Below, piece by piece: positions 1 through 12,515 of a stretch of 64,000 nucleotides of DNA. Positions within the stretch are counted from its first letter, which is position 1. Each line of letters begins with the position of its first letter. The position numbers and the translations under genes were made by a program. Source of the DNA: Xylogone sp. PMI_703 (taxonomy: Eukaryota; Ascomycota; Leotiomycetes); the NCBI GenBank assembly GCA_021399445.1, contig JAJTUQ010000001.1, forward strand, positions 4,960,001 to 5,024,000, given 5' to 3'. Below the pieces are notes generated by a model. That model was not told the DNA's origin, searched no databases, and saw only the letters and a program-made list of their open reading frames with translations.

Positions 1-54
1 CTAGGATCGCTATGCTGTATCAAAATGAGCTAACGAATTCTTTTCAATGTATAG

Positions 55-1655
55 GTCTCGACACTACGATTGCTGCCGATGTCCAAGCCTCAGTTTACGA
101 AGACCTTGGGGACCTTGAAAACCTCCCTTGGGTGGGCATTGGTTTCTCAATGTCTTCTGTTGCAGTGATACTGCTCCTTGGTAAGATATTTAGTCAATTT
201 GATGTGAAGTGGATATCGAATACCTCTGTTTTCATATTCGAGGTTGGGAGCGCCGTCTGTGGTTCTGCTCAGAGCTCGAATGCTCTTGTTGTCGGCCGAG
301 TTATTGCCGGTATGGGTGGTGCTGGGATGTATCTTGGGTATGGTCCATAGGCATTACTCCATGATGAACCTAGTGACACTAATACGTGGTTGATAGAGCC
401 CTCAACTATTTCTCGATCTTTGGTACTGAGAAGGAAAGCCCTCTGCTCAACGCCCTAATAGGCGTTTGCTGGGGTATTGGAGCCATTCTTGGACCGGTTA
501 TTGGAGGAGCGTTTTCTGTGAGCAGTGCATCGTGGCGTTGGGTACGTTCCATTACATTCCTAAGTGGATCATCTTCTTTAGCTAATCGATTCAATTCAAT
601 GCATCCAGGCATTTTATATCAACCTCCCTTTGGCCGCCCTTTTCTCACCAGTCTACTTCTTCGTGTTTCCATCCCACAACCCTAACCCATCAAAAACTAT
701 ATTTCAAAGGCTCGCCATCCTCGACTGGGTTGGAGGTATACTCAACGTCGGGACATGGGTTATTTTCATGGTAATACTTGTCATGTCCGGTTCTCGCTAT
801 GCTTGGGATTCGGCCTTTTCAATTGCGCTCTGGATAATCTGGGGTGTTATACTTATTGCATTCATAGTCCAGCAAAAGTATTCCTTATTCACTAGGCATC
901 AAATTTTCCCCACGCATTTCCTTCGTTCGCGCACACTCATCTTACTTTATATCACTACTGGTTGCGGAGCAGCGTCAATGGCAGTCACATTATATTATAT
1001 CCCGCTATTCTTCCAGTTTACCCGAAACGATAGTGCTCTTGATGCGGCAGTTCGATTACTTCCCTTCATTTGCATATTCATCTTTTTCATTTTATTTAGT
1101 GCTGCTTTGCTTCCGGTTGTGGCGTATTATCCACAATGGTATATTGTTGGTAGCTGCTTAGTTCTAGCTGGTGGAGCTTGCATGTTTACAATCGATGCTA
1201 CTACCTCCAAGGCAAGAATTTATGGCTATGAAATCTTATTAGCAGCAGGAAGCGGTCTCATGTTCCAGAATGCTTACGCAATTGCTTCCGCCAAGGTGGC
1301 CAAAGAAGACAAAAACAGCGCTATTGGATTCATCAACGTTGCACAGATAGGCTCAACAGCTATTGCCCTCTCAATCGCGGGGTCATTATACGAGAATGTG
1401 GGCTTTACATTCTTGAAGGAGGATCTTGGGCAGTTTCACCTTCCGGACCCAGTAGTTCGATCTGCCTTGGCAGGCCTTGACTCTCCCTTTATGTTGACTG
1501 CTAGTGGTCAAGCACGAGAATTGGCTGTTAAGGCCGTTGCGCGGACGATTTCCAAGCTGTTTGCTATGTCAATTGCTGCTGGAGCTTTGGGTCTAGTAAG
1601 CTCGTTTGGACTGAGATGGGAGAAACTTAAGTTGGAGATGGTGGCCGGAGGATAG
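55..1655 (+). CDS. MFS transporter, DHA14 drug-efflux type (5' partial)
   Basis: This is a plasma-membrane proton antiporter of the DHA14 type, the class that exports fungal toxins and drugs. Exons are 55-337, 397-541 and 609-1655, joined by GT-AG introns in matching phase. The first visible exon follows an AG at 53-54, preceded by a branch-point-like gctaac, so the true start lies before the window. Seen motifs are LDTTI at the start of helix 1, VGRVIAGMGGAGMYLG in the motif-C region, and WGIGAILGPVIGGAF followed by SWRW. About 491 residues are present and the C-terminus is complete. The family is firm; the cargo cannot be inferred. It reads towards the SDR at 2634 with about 1 kb between them. 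Confidence 0.9.
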
Positions 1656-2633
1656 GAGCAATCTCAAGTTGGATATGGCTTATGAATCTGAACTCAGGGC
1701 CGCAAAGCCTAGTTCTAGGATGGAGCTAGGTGCCTTGATCGTCAAATTTCGTTAGATATGAACAGACATAAGCATTACACCGGAATTAAAACTAGACCAT
1801 TCTTCTATTCTTCTATAATATTTCTAGCAAGCTAGAGATTTAATATATGAGCGTTGTCCCAAAGTCTGATGACGAAGGGCTCCAGCATGTTTAGAGTTGC
1901 CTGCCCTCTAGAGTTGGCGTTTCTTGAGTCGATCTGAGAGTGGATCTATTTAGAACGGTTAGTGGGATCAGTGGCCCAGACATGAAGCAATTGATATGTC
2001 GTTAAGGCCGGAGTGACGCTCATGTTTGTGCGCACCTTCGGACTTATCAAAACTTCTTTAATGACACGGGTTGATAATTGGATTACCGCTGGTTAGCCCC
2101 GAAGTTAAGGGCAGTGAAAAGAAAAGGGCCAAAAAGTGACGTCAAGGTGTCTCCCCGGAGATTATAGTAGATGAGAACAGAGTCGGATATACGGAAAAAT
2201 GATTTCCCGCCAGAGGGATTGTGTGATCGGACATACGAAACGTCTCTTGTAGAACAAAGTCCGCCTTGCCTATTTTGTAATACGATCATAATGTTCTTAA
2301 TAACAATTTGGGGAGAACTCATTGGTTACTTAGGTACGGAAGGCTTGATTACTGAGTATATTCTCGGAGCCACGGCTGGCTTAAAATCCAGAATCATGTA
2401 CATTGCAACAAGTCCAGTTAACTCCGCCACCCTGCCAGAGCACCTCGAGATGAGTTATTTCCGTATACACAATTGTATGTTTGAGATATTCCATTGCCTA
2501 TAGAGATTTGAATATAAATACTTGAGCAGCCCAGCCCATGTTGAAGATGTTCATCCTCATCATCACACAACAATACCAGGATAATCACCTACTATAAAGA
2601 CAATCTCAAACACATAACAATAAGATTTTCATA
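1656..2633. other. Intergenic region, no gene seen
   Basis: This 978-base stretch lies between the MFS stop and the SDR start. Open frames here are short and show no recognisable family. The last 130 bases look like a promoter and 5' leader for the SDR, with a TATA-like element near 2511 and a CA-rich stretch before the start codon. Confidence 0.6.
2511..2520 (+). promoter_or_regulatory. TATA-like element upstream of SDR
   Basis: The sequence aatataaata lies about 115 bases before the start codon at 2634, a reasonable distance for a fungal core promoter with a short leader. This rests on sequence match and position only. Confidence 0.35.
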
Positions 2634-3472
2634 ATGTCTCAAAACTTCGAAACCATCCTTATCCTTGGAGCCACCTCCGGCATTGGCGAGGCCTTTGCCC
2701 GAAGATTCCATGCCCAGGGAAAGAAAGTCATTGCAGCAGGTCGACGACTTGAGCGACTTCAGAAACTCCAATCTGAGCTCAAGGGCCTAGAAATTGCACA
2801 GGTAAGTAGGAAAATTGATACCTAAGAGGATTGAAAGCAATTGAACTAACCTGCACAACCCAGATCGACCTCCTAGATTTCGCAAATCTAGAATCCAAGC
2901 TCAGTGCCCTCACCAAGAAGTTCCCAACCCTAGACACCGTCTTCGTCATGTCCGGCATCCTCAACTACCTCTCGTTCAAAGACCCCTCTACATCCACGAA
3001 CGCAGACATCATCAACGAAGTAGGCACCAACGTCACCGGACCAATGCTCGTCTCCCGCCTCCTCGTCCCGCACTTCCTCTCACTGAGCAAGCCCGCCGCC
3101 CTAGTCTTCATCTCCTCTGGCATGGCGTACATCCCGATCCCCTTGTACCCGGTCTATTGCCCTACAAAGGCCGCAATCCACCATTTTGCCATCACCTTGC
3201 GTGGACAGCTTGATGGCACGAATGTCAGCGTCATTGAATTGGCCGCTCCGTATGTGGATACTGAGATTGACGCTTCCATTCGTGGGAAGTCTGGGAACCA
3301 GATGCAGCCGATGCCATTGGATGAGTATATGGATAGTGCTATGAAGGGATTGGAGGAGAGGGAGGACGGGAAGCCGAAGAAGGAGATTGCGGTTGGGTTC
3401 TCGCAGATTGGAGTTGACACCTGGAGGGGTGCCTTCGGACCGATTCTTAAGCAGTTTGGTGTTGAGAAATAA
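2634..3472 (+). CDS. Short-chain dehydrogenase/reductase, DltE-like
   Basis: A classical NAD(P)-dependent SDR. Exons are 2634-2801 and 2864-3472; the 62-base intron has gtaagt, an aactaac branch site and a cag acceptor. The product is about 258 residues, normal for the family. Near the N-terminus GATSGIGEAFARRF carries the TGxxxGxG cofactor motif. Residues SSG are followed by YCPTK, the catalytic YxxxK. It most resembles short-chain oxidoreductases annotated as DltE-like; substrate is unknown. The start ATG is the first in frame after a likely TATA box. It is convergent with the GH55 gene at 3879. Nothing suggests damage. Confidence 0.88.
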
Positions 3473-3878
3473 GGGGTTGGATATCGCTTGCTTCCCCCTT
3501 TTTGAGTAGAATGTTAGAATAGACCTGACAATTAGAGAATGACTTTGTCTCACCGCATGTATGGTAATAACCCCTAATTTAATGGACTATGACTGCAGTG
3601 CCTTTTCATTCTCATTCGCCGTATAGCTAGAGTACTTGCATTTGCATATACATAGTAGTCTGCCTCCACGAAATAACATAGATTGATTTGGTATCTATAT
3701 TGATCATTACATTATATCCTCTCCGAACACATACAATCCCTAGATCAAGAAAGTAACAACTCAACAACAGCATCAAAACTAAACTAAATACCCGCTGCGT
3801 ATACTAGTCTTCAATCATTATGCAAAGAACCTCCTCTTTCTCGCTGATCCGATCCGTTATAGAATCACACATCCCGAT
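3473..3878. other. Intergenic region between convergent genes
   Basis: These 406 bases separate the SDR stop from the GH55 stop on the other strand and should hold both 3' untranslated ends. No additional gene or repeat was recognised. Confidence 0.6.
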
Positions 3879-6800
3879 CTAAGATGTCCTGAAAATAGCA
3901 ACCGTGCTCACGAATCCATTGTCATTGTCACCATGCGGGGCCTCATCCACGCCATTCAATGTAATCAGATTCGTGGTTCCTACAGTGCTCAAGCCGTAAA
4001 TACTGACAGAGCTTGTGCCTTCGATGCTTAATATATGCTTCTGACAGGTCTCGCCGTTTCCTTGGTTTGAGCAGCTTACGTCATAGTTGCTGAAGAAACT
4101 ATAGTGGCCGGCACCGTACACCAGAGCATCGCTGTTGACAGCACGGAAGCCCCAGCTAGACTGGTTCGAACCCGATGGGAAGACTGGATCAGAAAGCGAG
4201 GGAACTGTTGGGAAGGGAACAGGGGCGGATGGGTTGGGCTGGTAGTAGGGAGATTCGGTTTGAATGAAGCCGAGAACAATATCTTTGGTGTTGACTAATT
4301 GATATTCGTAGAGAGTGTGATGCTCTACTGCGGTACCATATAACCAGATGCCTCCTTTTTGGGACTCGATAAGAAGGCCTCGGCCAGCGTAAACACTGAT
4401 TTGGGTGAGTGCTGGATCTTCGACATCGTGATCTGCTACCCAGTGCCAAGTATTCTCCATGTAAATCCCGGCGGCACTCTTAGTGATATGCATATCTAGG
4501 TAGGCAGCGATACATTGCTTAGGAAGGTTAGCTTGCGTGATATGAGTGGCAGGAGTCTTCGGGCATTGTGCAAGCTGCAGGTTAGAGCCAGCGAAGCCTC
4601 CAATGCGTGTATGGACATCCCACATTCCAGCAGGTACATCATTTGATGAGTCAAGGTTCCACTGGATGAGAATTGCACCTTCTTGCTGGCCTTGGGTGCT
4701 AATAATCATCTCAGACCACTCGAGTGTGCCCGTCTCCCCTGGTTTGCCGACCTGGACTACTGGCTTCGGATTGCTCATATCATTGAAGAAGGAGCCACTC
4801 GACATGATGACAGGATATGTTTCACCGGTAATCTTGCTACCAGCTGGGATGTATATCGTTGTCTTGACAAGGTAGTAGCCGGCATCGAAGAAGACAATCT
4901 TCCCTGCTGAAGCAGCCTGTAAAAGGACAGCGTTTATAATGGCAGAGTCATCGTGGATGCCGTCTCCATGTGCACCAGCATCGCGAATACTAATGAAGTC
5001 GGTTACCCGCACACTGTTATATTGCGGCTTAGAGCGTTCATAGTAGTCAACGCCAGCAGTAAGGCTGGGTGGTCGAACATTTGGTGCAAAGTTATTCTTG
5101 ATAACGGATCTGGTAGTGCCAACGTATTCATTCCCTTCAGCCCATGCATCAATAGTTTTGGAGCCAGAAGTGCCTGCCAACACGGTTGTTTTGGAAGGTG
5201 ACTGAACGGCCACATCTACGGCATGTAACTGAACATTTTCTAGAACAAGAGTACCACCAGCTTCTGGGAGGGACGTTGAGTTGCGTGATACAGCAATGCC
5301 GACTGGGGTGTTCTTGATCTCGCTGTCAATTATAACCACCGACCCAACATTTTGTGGCCCATTACCATTCACAAGGCTAGTCATATCAATGCCGACACCG
5401 CAGTTGTTGATGCTCAAACCTTTGTAAAGCCAACCCCAATTGAACAGCTGGTTAATAGCAGTGCCCGAGTTGAAGAAGGTAAGGTTGCGCATCGTAAACT
5501 GCTGGTTTGCCAGTTCCATACCGTATCGACCGCCATGGAAGACTAGATCAGTGACAAAGCCGCCAGAGCCAGACTCGAGGAAGACACCTTCATCGCCGCT
5601 GTTGGCATCCTTCATGAAGAAAACAATGTTCTGGAGGGAAGTAGCTTGCGAAGTAGGCCAGTGAATGCCTGCAATGAGGGACTGTGGGGTAGATGGTGCA
5701 TCGGTCAAGTCAATTATGAAGTTCCTGATCTGCCGCCAAAAGATATTGGTTGCGAGATTGGCAAAGCCAAGGTTTCCAGTAGCTTGGTACTATAATAGAG
5801 TCAGCTAAAAGAGATTAGACGCTCTGATATTTGCATAAGTCATACCTGATCGCCGTCAATCATCCACCGGCCCTGGAAATTCGAGGCTGCCTTGATGGTT
5901 GGCATACATTTTGGATTGCCAATGATTTGAGTGTAGTAATAATCAATGAGAGGGCTGGTAATGAGATAAGTGCCAGGTGGGAAGTAAACCTAGAGCAGGT
6001 TAGCTAACTGTCATGGCCCGAATGGAAAGCTATGTAGGACGTACTACTGCAGGAGTAATTGAGGTGGAGCTGCAATTTGACGGGCCACAGCGGTTTCCAG
6101 AGCTGATTGCAGCATTGATCGCAGCTGTATCATCATGCTTGCCATCACCTTTGGCGCCAAATTTGGTGACATCGCGGAAGACTTGGTAGGAACTGTCTGG
6201 GTTGAAGGATGCAAGTCCCTGATGCTTAATGCCCTCAAACCAGTAATCACAAGTGGGGGTTGGCGAGGCCGAAGTGGTAGTGGTAGTGGTGGTAGTAGTT
6301 GTAGTAGTTGTAGTAGTTGTAATTTTGCTTGTCGTCGTGGTTGTGGTTGTAGTGGTCGGCTTTGTAGTCGATAGAGTGGTGGCACTCGTGCTACTGCTAG
6401 CTCGTGAAGTGCTAATGGTCAAATTTGAACGGAGGGATGTTGTTGAAGACGAGCTACTCGATTGATAAGTTGATGAAGACTGAGTCGTAGAGGACGAGAT
6501 GGTCAAAGAGCTGCTTGACTCGACCGTGGAACTGGAACTTGACACAGTAGTAGTTGTACTTGTAGCCGACGAGGTACTCGACTGAACAGAAGTGCTACTT
6601 ATTTCGGAACTTGACGAGGCAGAAGAAGAAACGCTACTTCCAATCGAAGTAGTTGAGGACAGACTACTCGATCCAGAACTCGAGGTTGCACTTGAGCTAC
6701 TTGATTCCGAAGCAGAAGAACTGGAAGCGCTGGATGTTTCGGATGAAGAGCTGGACCCAACAGTGGAGACACCGGAACTACTGGACAAAGCTGAGCTTGA

Positions 6801-7187
6801 AATACCGGAACTGCTAGATCCAGAAACACCGGAAGAAGTGGTGGTTATCTGAATAGTGGTGCTAGTCGTACTGATACTACTGGATTCGACGGAACTTGAA
6901 ATGCTAGATAAAGAGGAAGAAGACCCCGCTCCACCCGTGTGGGAGGAGGTTGATACTGAGGACGTTGACAGGTGGCCACTCGAGCCCGTTGTAGTTGTTA
7001 TACAAGTGGTGACGTACTTCTTGATGGTGAGAGTGACAACATGATCGTCGGTGCCATTGCCATGATGGTGATGGGTCCCATTCTGATGGTACGCCGGGAA
7101 GGCGTTATGGGCCAAAGCAGCCGAAATGAACAAAAAGATAGAAACGAGAGACTGGGGTGAAGTGAACCGCATGATTAGTTGAAACAC
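3879..7187 (-). CDS. Secreted GH55 exo-beta-1,3-glucanase with Ser/Thr-rich N-terminal stalk
   Basis: A cell-wall or extracellular beta-1,3-glucan hydrolase (glycoside hydrolase 55, pectate-lyase-like beta-helix). Exons are 7187-6045, 5989-5846 and 5789-3879, giving about 1065 residues. A signal peptide covers roughly residues 6-26 (a second ATG at 7172 gives a more usual start). A short His-rich patch, HHHHG, lies near residue 38. About 220 residues of Ser/Thr-rich, mucin-like sequence follow, including long Thr runs. The catalytic region starts near residue 310 with YWFEGIKHQG and FGAKGDGKHDDTAAINAAI, and continues with GIHWPTSQATSLQNIVF, GSGGFVTDLVFHGG and NWGWLYKGL, which are GH55 hallmarks. 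The stalk probably carries O-glycans and may hold the enzyme at the wall; that is inference. Confidence 0.92.
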
Positions 7188-8407
7188 AGAGACAATTGAA
7201 AGAGTGTATCTAGTGAGTAGAAGAGAGCGACTTAAAAACGAGAGGAAGCACGAGGGCTATTGAGCGTTGACCCACGATCCACGACAATGCTGCTCCTTAC
7301 GAGAACAACGTGCAGCTATCAAAAGGCAGGAACACAAAAAGCGAGCGATGGGTCTGACAAGACATTATTTAAAGAAAGCCGCCTGGCAGCCACACCTACC
7401 TGCACTTACCACTTAGCCATTATTTGATGAGTAAAACAGGACGCTTGAAATCATCCACATCCGCGTCCACATCCGGGGCAGCGATACGTGCAGCCGCCAT
7501 TGCTCTTGTGCCTTGCAGGACAGAGGGGTCTCTAGGCTTGATAGGGCCAGTCGAACCGCATCCCACCGCGCCACGGGGTTGGTTCCGCCTGGAATTCTGG
7601 ACCTGAGCCCACTTCCCCGGCCCCCTGAGACCTGGAGAGGAGGCTCTTGCGTTGGAGCGAAGAAAACCTTCCTCAGCGATATTATGATGTGATGGTGACA
7701 GGAGCTGATGGAAGCTCTTCTTTCTCACTCCTCTTGTCCATCGACTCGTCAATGACCCAGCGACTCAATTCTCTGTTAACGGATATCCGGGAAGCTGTAA
7801 TCTTCTCCCTATGCAAGCCACCAACAGCTGTGCCTTTACGTGCGATAATAGTGCATCGTGAAGCGTCCGTTATCCTCATTGCCTCGGTCGGAATGCGCCA
7901 CGCTCAGAAATAAGATTGCGATTGAAGCCACGGCGGGTCTCTTGGTGGGCTGAGTTGGGTTGCAGCGCACGGCCAGCCACTGCCTGAATGCCTCATGCTT
8001 ACGCTGTTTGCGGGCCAGAATTCTTCCGAGAGAGGAAAGGATGTGAGAAATCTATAGAGTAAATAGATTCATATCAGGCTGGTATTACTTGCATCAGAAA
8101 TTACCGTACCATCCACGGAGGAGGTGGAGATGGAAATAGTTGATGGGAGGTGAAGAGAACGGCCAAGTTTAACAACTCGTGCCTGGCTAGCACGCATCCA
8201 GCAAAACTCAGGCACCGAAGTTACAGTGTCACGTGATAAATAACAGCAATCAGCACGTGACTAATGGCCGGGCCCATGCATGCATCGTTATGACACTGCA
8301 TAATTAATCCTGGTCATTATTGTTGCTACATCCTTTGTACCTCCCTACCATAGTTCTAGACTCCCATTGATGCTCTTCGACTCACTCAGAAGTGCAAGGA
8401 GCGAGTA
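7188..8407. other. Promoter region of GH55 gene, no further gene seen
   Basis: About 1.2 kb upstream of the GH55 start on the minus strand, up to the stop of the flavin monooxygenase. Small open frames are present but none resembles a protein family. Two CACGTG E-box palindromes are found at 8230-8235 and 8254-8259. Confidence 0.55.
8230..8259. promoter_or_regulatory. Pair of CACGTG E-boxes
   Basis: Two perfect CACGTG palindromes, at 8230-8235 and 8254-8259, are 24 bases apart. CACGTG is the site of bHLH regulators and of some bZIP proteins in fungi. They lie about 1 kb upstream of the GH55 start and about 150 bases past the monooxygenase stop. A role is inference only. Confidence 0.3.
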
Positions 8408-10511
8408 TTATGACCCGTTCACACCATTGTTTGCTGCGGCGAAAGCAGCAAGAGGCCTACGTGGTACTGGCTCCGGAGTATCCAGGTACGCAGGGAACGG
8501 ACGTCCCATCAGCGCCGCTTTCATATGCAGGGCTACAAACCTCGGGTACCATCGACAGTTGCCCAAAGTACCGCCCACATAAGCAAGTCCAGGATCTAAT
8601 AAGTATCACATATACTAGTCAGTCATAGATCTCACAGTTACTCAACGAAGATGCTCTTCGCTTCAGGAAGATGGACTTACGCTCAAATCTCCCCATCGTC
8701 ACATCTCCTTCCTCATTCACCCCTCCAGCCGTGAGATGCTCTGCAACCTCCTCACCAAAGAGCTTCCGAGCACGGCCTTTAACATCTCGGTCGAAGCCGG
8801 TGGCGAATACTATCAGGTCGACAGGGAGCTCTTGGCCGTCTGAGAATAGAAGCCCGGTTTCTGTGTAACGCACAGGTGTAGCATCTGACTTGATTTTGAT
8901 CTATTGCACAAGATGTTCAGGTTAATCGGCAGCACTGGTAATTTACCGCTTGAAAACTAGCGTGAGAGCTCCTAAAAGAAATAAAATTACTTACCAGCCC
9001 CTTCGCAATCTTTGCGCTTGCTCCAACATCAATATAATGACCTCCTAGTCGTTCATAGAGATGATGGTGGATATCCCCGAATTGCTCCACTTTGAACCCA
9101 GCCTTTCTTAGCCCTCCAAAGCGCTCGGGTTCTTGTGCAGCGGCATGATGCAGGCCCGCCATGGCTATTAACCTCCCCACGGCTAAGGGTGCTGAGAATC
9201 CAGTGTTGTCGGCCACGGCCGTTGTGGTCTTAGCATTATATGCTTGTGCAGCAACTCTCGAATTGTATTCTACAGGAAGGACATAAGTCGTGCTTCGCTG
9301 GACCATAGTGGTAGAAGCCAGACCAGCTTCTAGCATATCCTCTGCGATATCATGTGCAGTATTGGCTGTTCCGATAACTATGCCATGCTTGTCTGCAAAT
9401 CCTTCGGGATAGTGATATTGTTCTGAGTGGAGGATAGTCCCCTTAAACTGCTCCTAGAAGTAGCCGCTATTGTTAGTATGCAATAGGAGTAAATAGCTGG
9501 CGGAGTTCATACTCTTCCTGGCAACTCTGGCATCATTGCCATCTGACCTCCAGCTCCAACTGCCATAACCACGTAAGCACAATTCACCTCGACAGGCTTT
9601 CCTTCTCGAGTCATCCGGACAGTCCACCTCTTTCTGTCACTATCCCATCTTCCACCCTCGAAAGTAGTTTCCTTCCAGAACCTTCTTGCGATCCCAAATT
9701 TCTCGGCCCACCTCCTGTATCCATTGCCTATATCATCCTTACCTAAATACTCCTCATACTCCTCGGTGAATGTCCTATCGAACGCTAAATTCGTGTACTC
9801 TCTGATCGTGTGAAGTCGAGCGGATTTATATCGTAACTTCCAGCTATCCCCAATCTCCTTGTTCTTATCAACGACAATGTATCCTATTCCGAGAGCTTGA
9901 CATCGTCCCGCCATATTTAACCCAGCTTGTCCACCACCAACAATCAAGCAATCAACGTAGACGTTTCCGGTCTCAGCACTAGGATCTGCTCCATTTGTCT
10001 TTGCTTCCCCATTCGCACCCAAATCACCAGGAGGCTCATAACAATCCACGCTCGGCAGCCCTTTAATCCCCTCTACTAACGTCCTCATACTCCAAACCTT
10101 CCACCTCCCCTCTTCCTGATCCCAGACCACATTCAACCCCCCAATGCAATTCAACCCTAATACGCCCTCATTACCTTTCGCTTCAAACCTGAACTTTAAA
10201 TCCACCCATTGTGCACCATTCGGCAACTTCACCGCCCTGACCGTACCGGGTGCATCATCGAACCTGAATGAATGCGGTTTGACGATGGCGCTGGTCTGAC
10301 TCCAGGCTTTGAAAACGCCGGTGTTCGTGTAGAATGTTCGGAAGGTGCCGGTTAAGGCGTAGCAGTCTCTCCAGACGGCATCGTGGACGAAGGATGAGGG
10401 GGAGAGGGTTTCGAAGAGGTGAGAGAGGGCGTGGGGTACGGTTGAGGGATCGAGGTCTTGGGGCAGAGGTGACTTGGGGAGGGAGACAGGCAGGGACGGG
10501 AAGATGGACAT
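8408..10511 (-). CDS. Flavin-containing monooxygenase with N-terminal NTF2/SnoaL-like domain
   Basis: An FAD- and NADPH-dependent monooxygenase of the fungal FMO/YUCCA-like group. Exons are 10511-9513, 9453-8995, 8900-8681 and 8595-8408; all three introns are GT-AG and keep frame, giving 621 residues. Residues ~40-150 look like an NTF2/SnoaL-type module, common in this fungal subgroup. DCLIVGGGQAGL near 190 binds FAD; GIVIGTANTAHDIAED near 357 is the NADPH site, with the second glycine of GxGxxG replaced by alanine; FATGFD near 517 is the usual FMO motif. The last exon encodes GLAYVGG and a normal end. Reaction is probably N- or C-oxidation or Baeyer-Villiger type; substrate unknown. Confidence 0.9.
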
Positions 10512-12515
10512 GGTAGTGGTAGTGGGTTCAGATTTAGCTCCGAGCGACGAGTTTTAGGAAAGGCCTTCTTAGTGAGCACAGGAGTTTCAACTGGGAAGCT
10601 GGAGAGTTAGTCTTTGCCAGGCATGGGATGAAGAAAGATCATAGGATGTCAACGGAGTTGACTACTAAGCTATCTTGTTCGAGTCCAGCAACAATTAAGG
10701 AAGAATCATACAATAACTCAAGTGAATACAAACGAACCATAACAAGAACTTACATGTATTTGGAACTAGATCAAAGCCCTCAGAACGGATCCAATGCCAA
10801 CAAATCCCAAGCAAACATTTCCTTGCTCGAAACCTCTCGTGCTACAACGACTTGTGCCTCTCAAGCTAAGCGCCCACCGCAACGAACTCCGTGACTCCCG
10901 TCTCTTCCGTTTTTATCTCACTTTCGACGGAGAAATTTTTCTAGAAATGGAGTATTCGTAAGGTTATGAAACTTTTGCAAAAAAGGGGACTCGGTACTCA
11001 GAAAAGACGTTTCTCTCCCCGGATTTCTTATATTCTCTAGAATGTCGGAATGTGGGGAATTGCCGTTTTTGGCAAAATGCCTGGCCATTTTCCCGGTAAA
11101 TGGGTGATTGTTCGACGGAAAGGGAAAGGCTCTACGCAGTGGGATCCGAGAACACAGTTTGCTCCGAGAACTTATAAAGGCTGAGTGAAAATTGGAAATT
11201 GTAAAGGAGCTTGATACTAGTCTTATACTGTAAGTATTTGGATCCGCAGTAGCTTTTGACTGATTGTGGGTCGGGCCGTCGGGTTTTAACCATCATCCTT
11301 GATTGTCCAGCACAATGGATGTAACATAAATTATATGTGTGTTTTTTTAATTACCCGTAAGGTGTCGGATAACTCTCAAGGTTTGTACTCCAGTTCCGTG
11401 CATTGACTTCTTGGTCATGGAGGTAAGCCAAGGTTATATATCTATGTGAGAATAATGTGGCGGCATTTTATGAAATGCTGCTTGCCCCTCAAGATTGAGA
11501 GAAAAACACGTTAAAAGAGGCGATATATTTACTTCTTTAATTCAGCTCCTTTTACATACGATCATAGACTGAAGAGAACTGGGCATCCCGTCCGCTCTGC
11601 CATACATAAGCTTCAAATCGGAGGTCTAGTAGTTGGGTCGGTGACGACCAGCGAATCCCCTCTGTTGTATGGTTTTGTTTTCTTTTCTTTACCTTTTTAC
11701 CTTTTACTTTTCTCTTTTTCTAAATTTACTTTGAGAGCCTGTTGAGATGTGGATTAGTAGGCGACGAGGTAATAGCAGGCATAGTAAGTCACACCTTCTG
11801 TGCTATTCCTCTTCGTCTTACAATATCCTTTTGGACTTCTTCCAGGACGGACTCAAGAAAAATCTTGCGAAGATTAATGTCTATCTCTTATCGCTGATGG
11901 GCTTGAATCCCGCATGTTTTGGTTTCCTCCCAAAACAGTGTTGTAGTCTGCAATGACATATCAACTACCTCAATGATGAAGGATGATAACGGTGTAACAT
12001 TACTACACCCTATAGGCATCAATGATGGCATGAATGTTTAAGTAACAAAGCTTATTTTATGTGAACTAGCTCATACTTGAAGTATGGGATCGTGGGAGTT
12101 GTTTATCATAACCAGGCCGCAATCAATAGAATACTCATAACCAGAATGAAAAGTCGACTACCTCTTATCTTAGACTTAAAACTGCAATTCAGGATGGCAC
12201 GTCAGAACTCTGAAAAGAGTTGCTGGTCTATTTGAACAACTTACTCATCCTCATTTTAGTTTCATATAGCAATAATTCAGTATGTGCTAAGGCTGAAATG
12301 CGTAGGAAATGACTGCTTGTATAAGTGGCCTCAACTCATATATCTGATATCATTAGCAATAAAACGGGACGGCTCAGATTCAAGATATCAGCATACATCA
12401 GTATGAACATAGACAATATTTAGGTCTAATTCAATACGACCTTTGTGATTTCGCTTTTCAAGTATATAAATATGGCGGGCAATAATAATAACACCCAGAT
12501 GCTTTCCCCATCAAT
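10512..12515. other. 2-kb intergenic region without recognisable gene
   Basis: The stretch between the start of the flavin monooxygenase and the stop of the next FAD monooxygenase. The largest open frames (10628-10894 on plus, 11747-11956 on plus) have no family features. A pyrimidine-rich tract occurs near 11669-11722. The sequence beyond 12000 is AT-rich. I see no tRNA or transposase remnant. Confidence 0.5.

Noticed and set aside
4155..4180. ggttcgaaccc resembling a tRNA T-loop
   Set aside because: It lies within the GH55 coding exon and has no other tRNA features around it.
6253..6852. Plus-strand frames with long Val or Glu/Leu runs
   Set aside because: They are the complement of the Ser/Thr-rich stalk of the GH55 gene and have no independent support.
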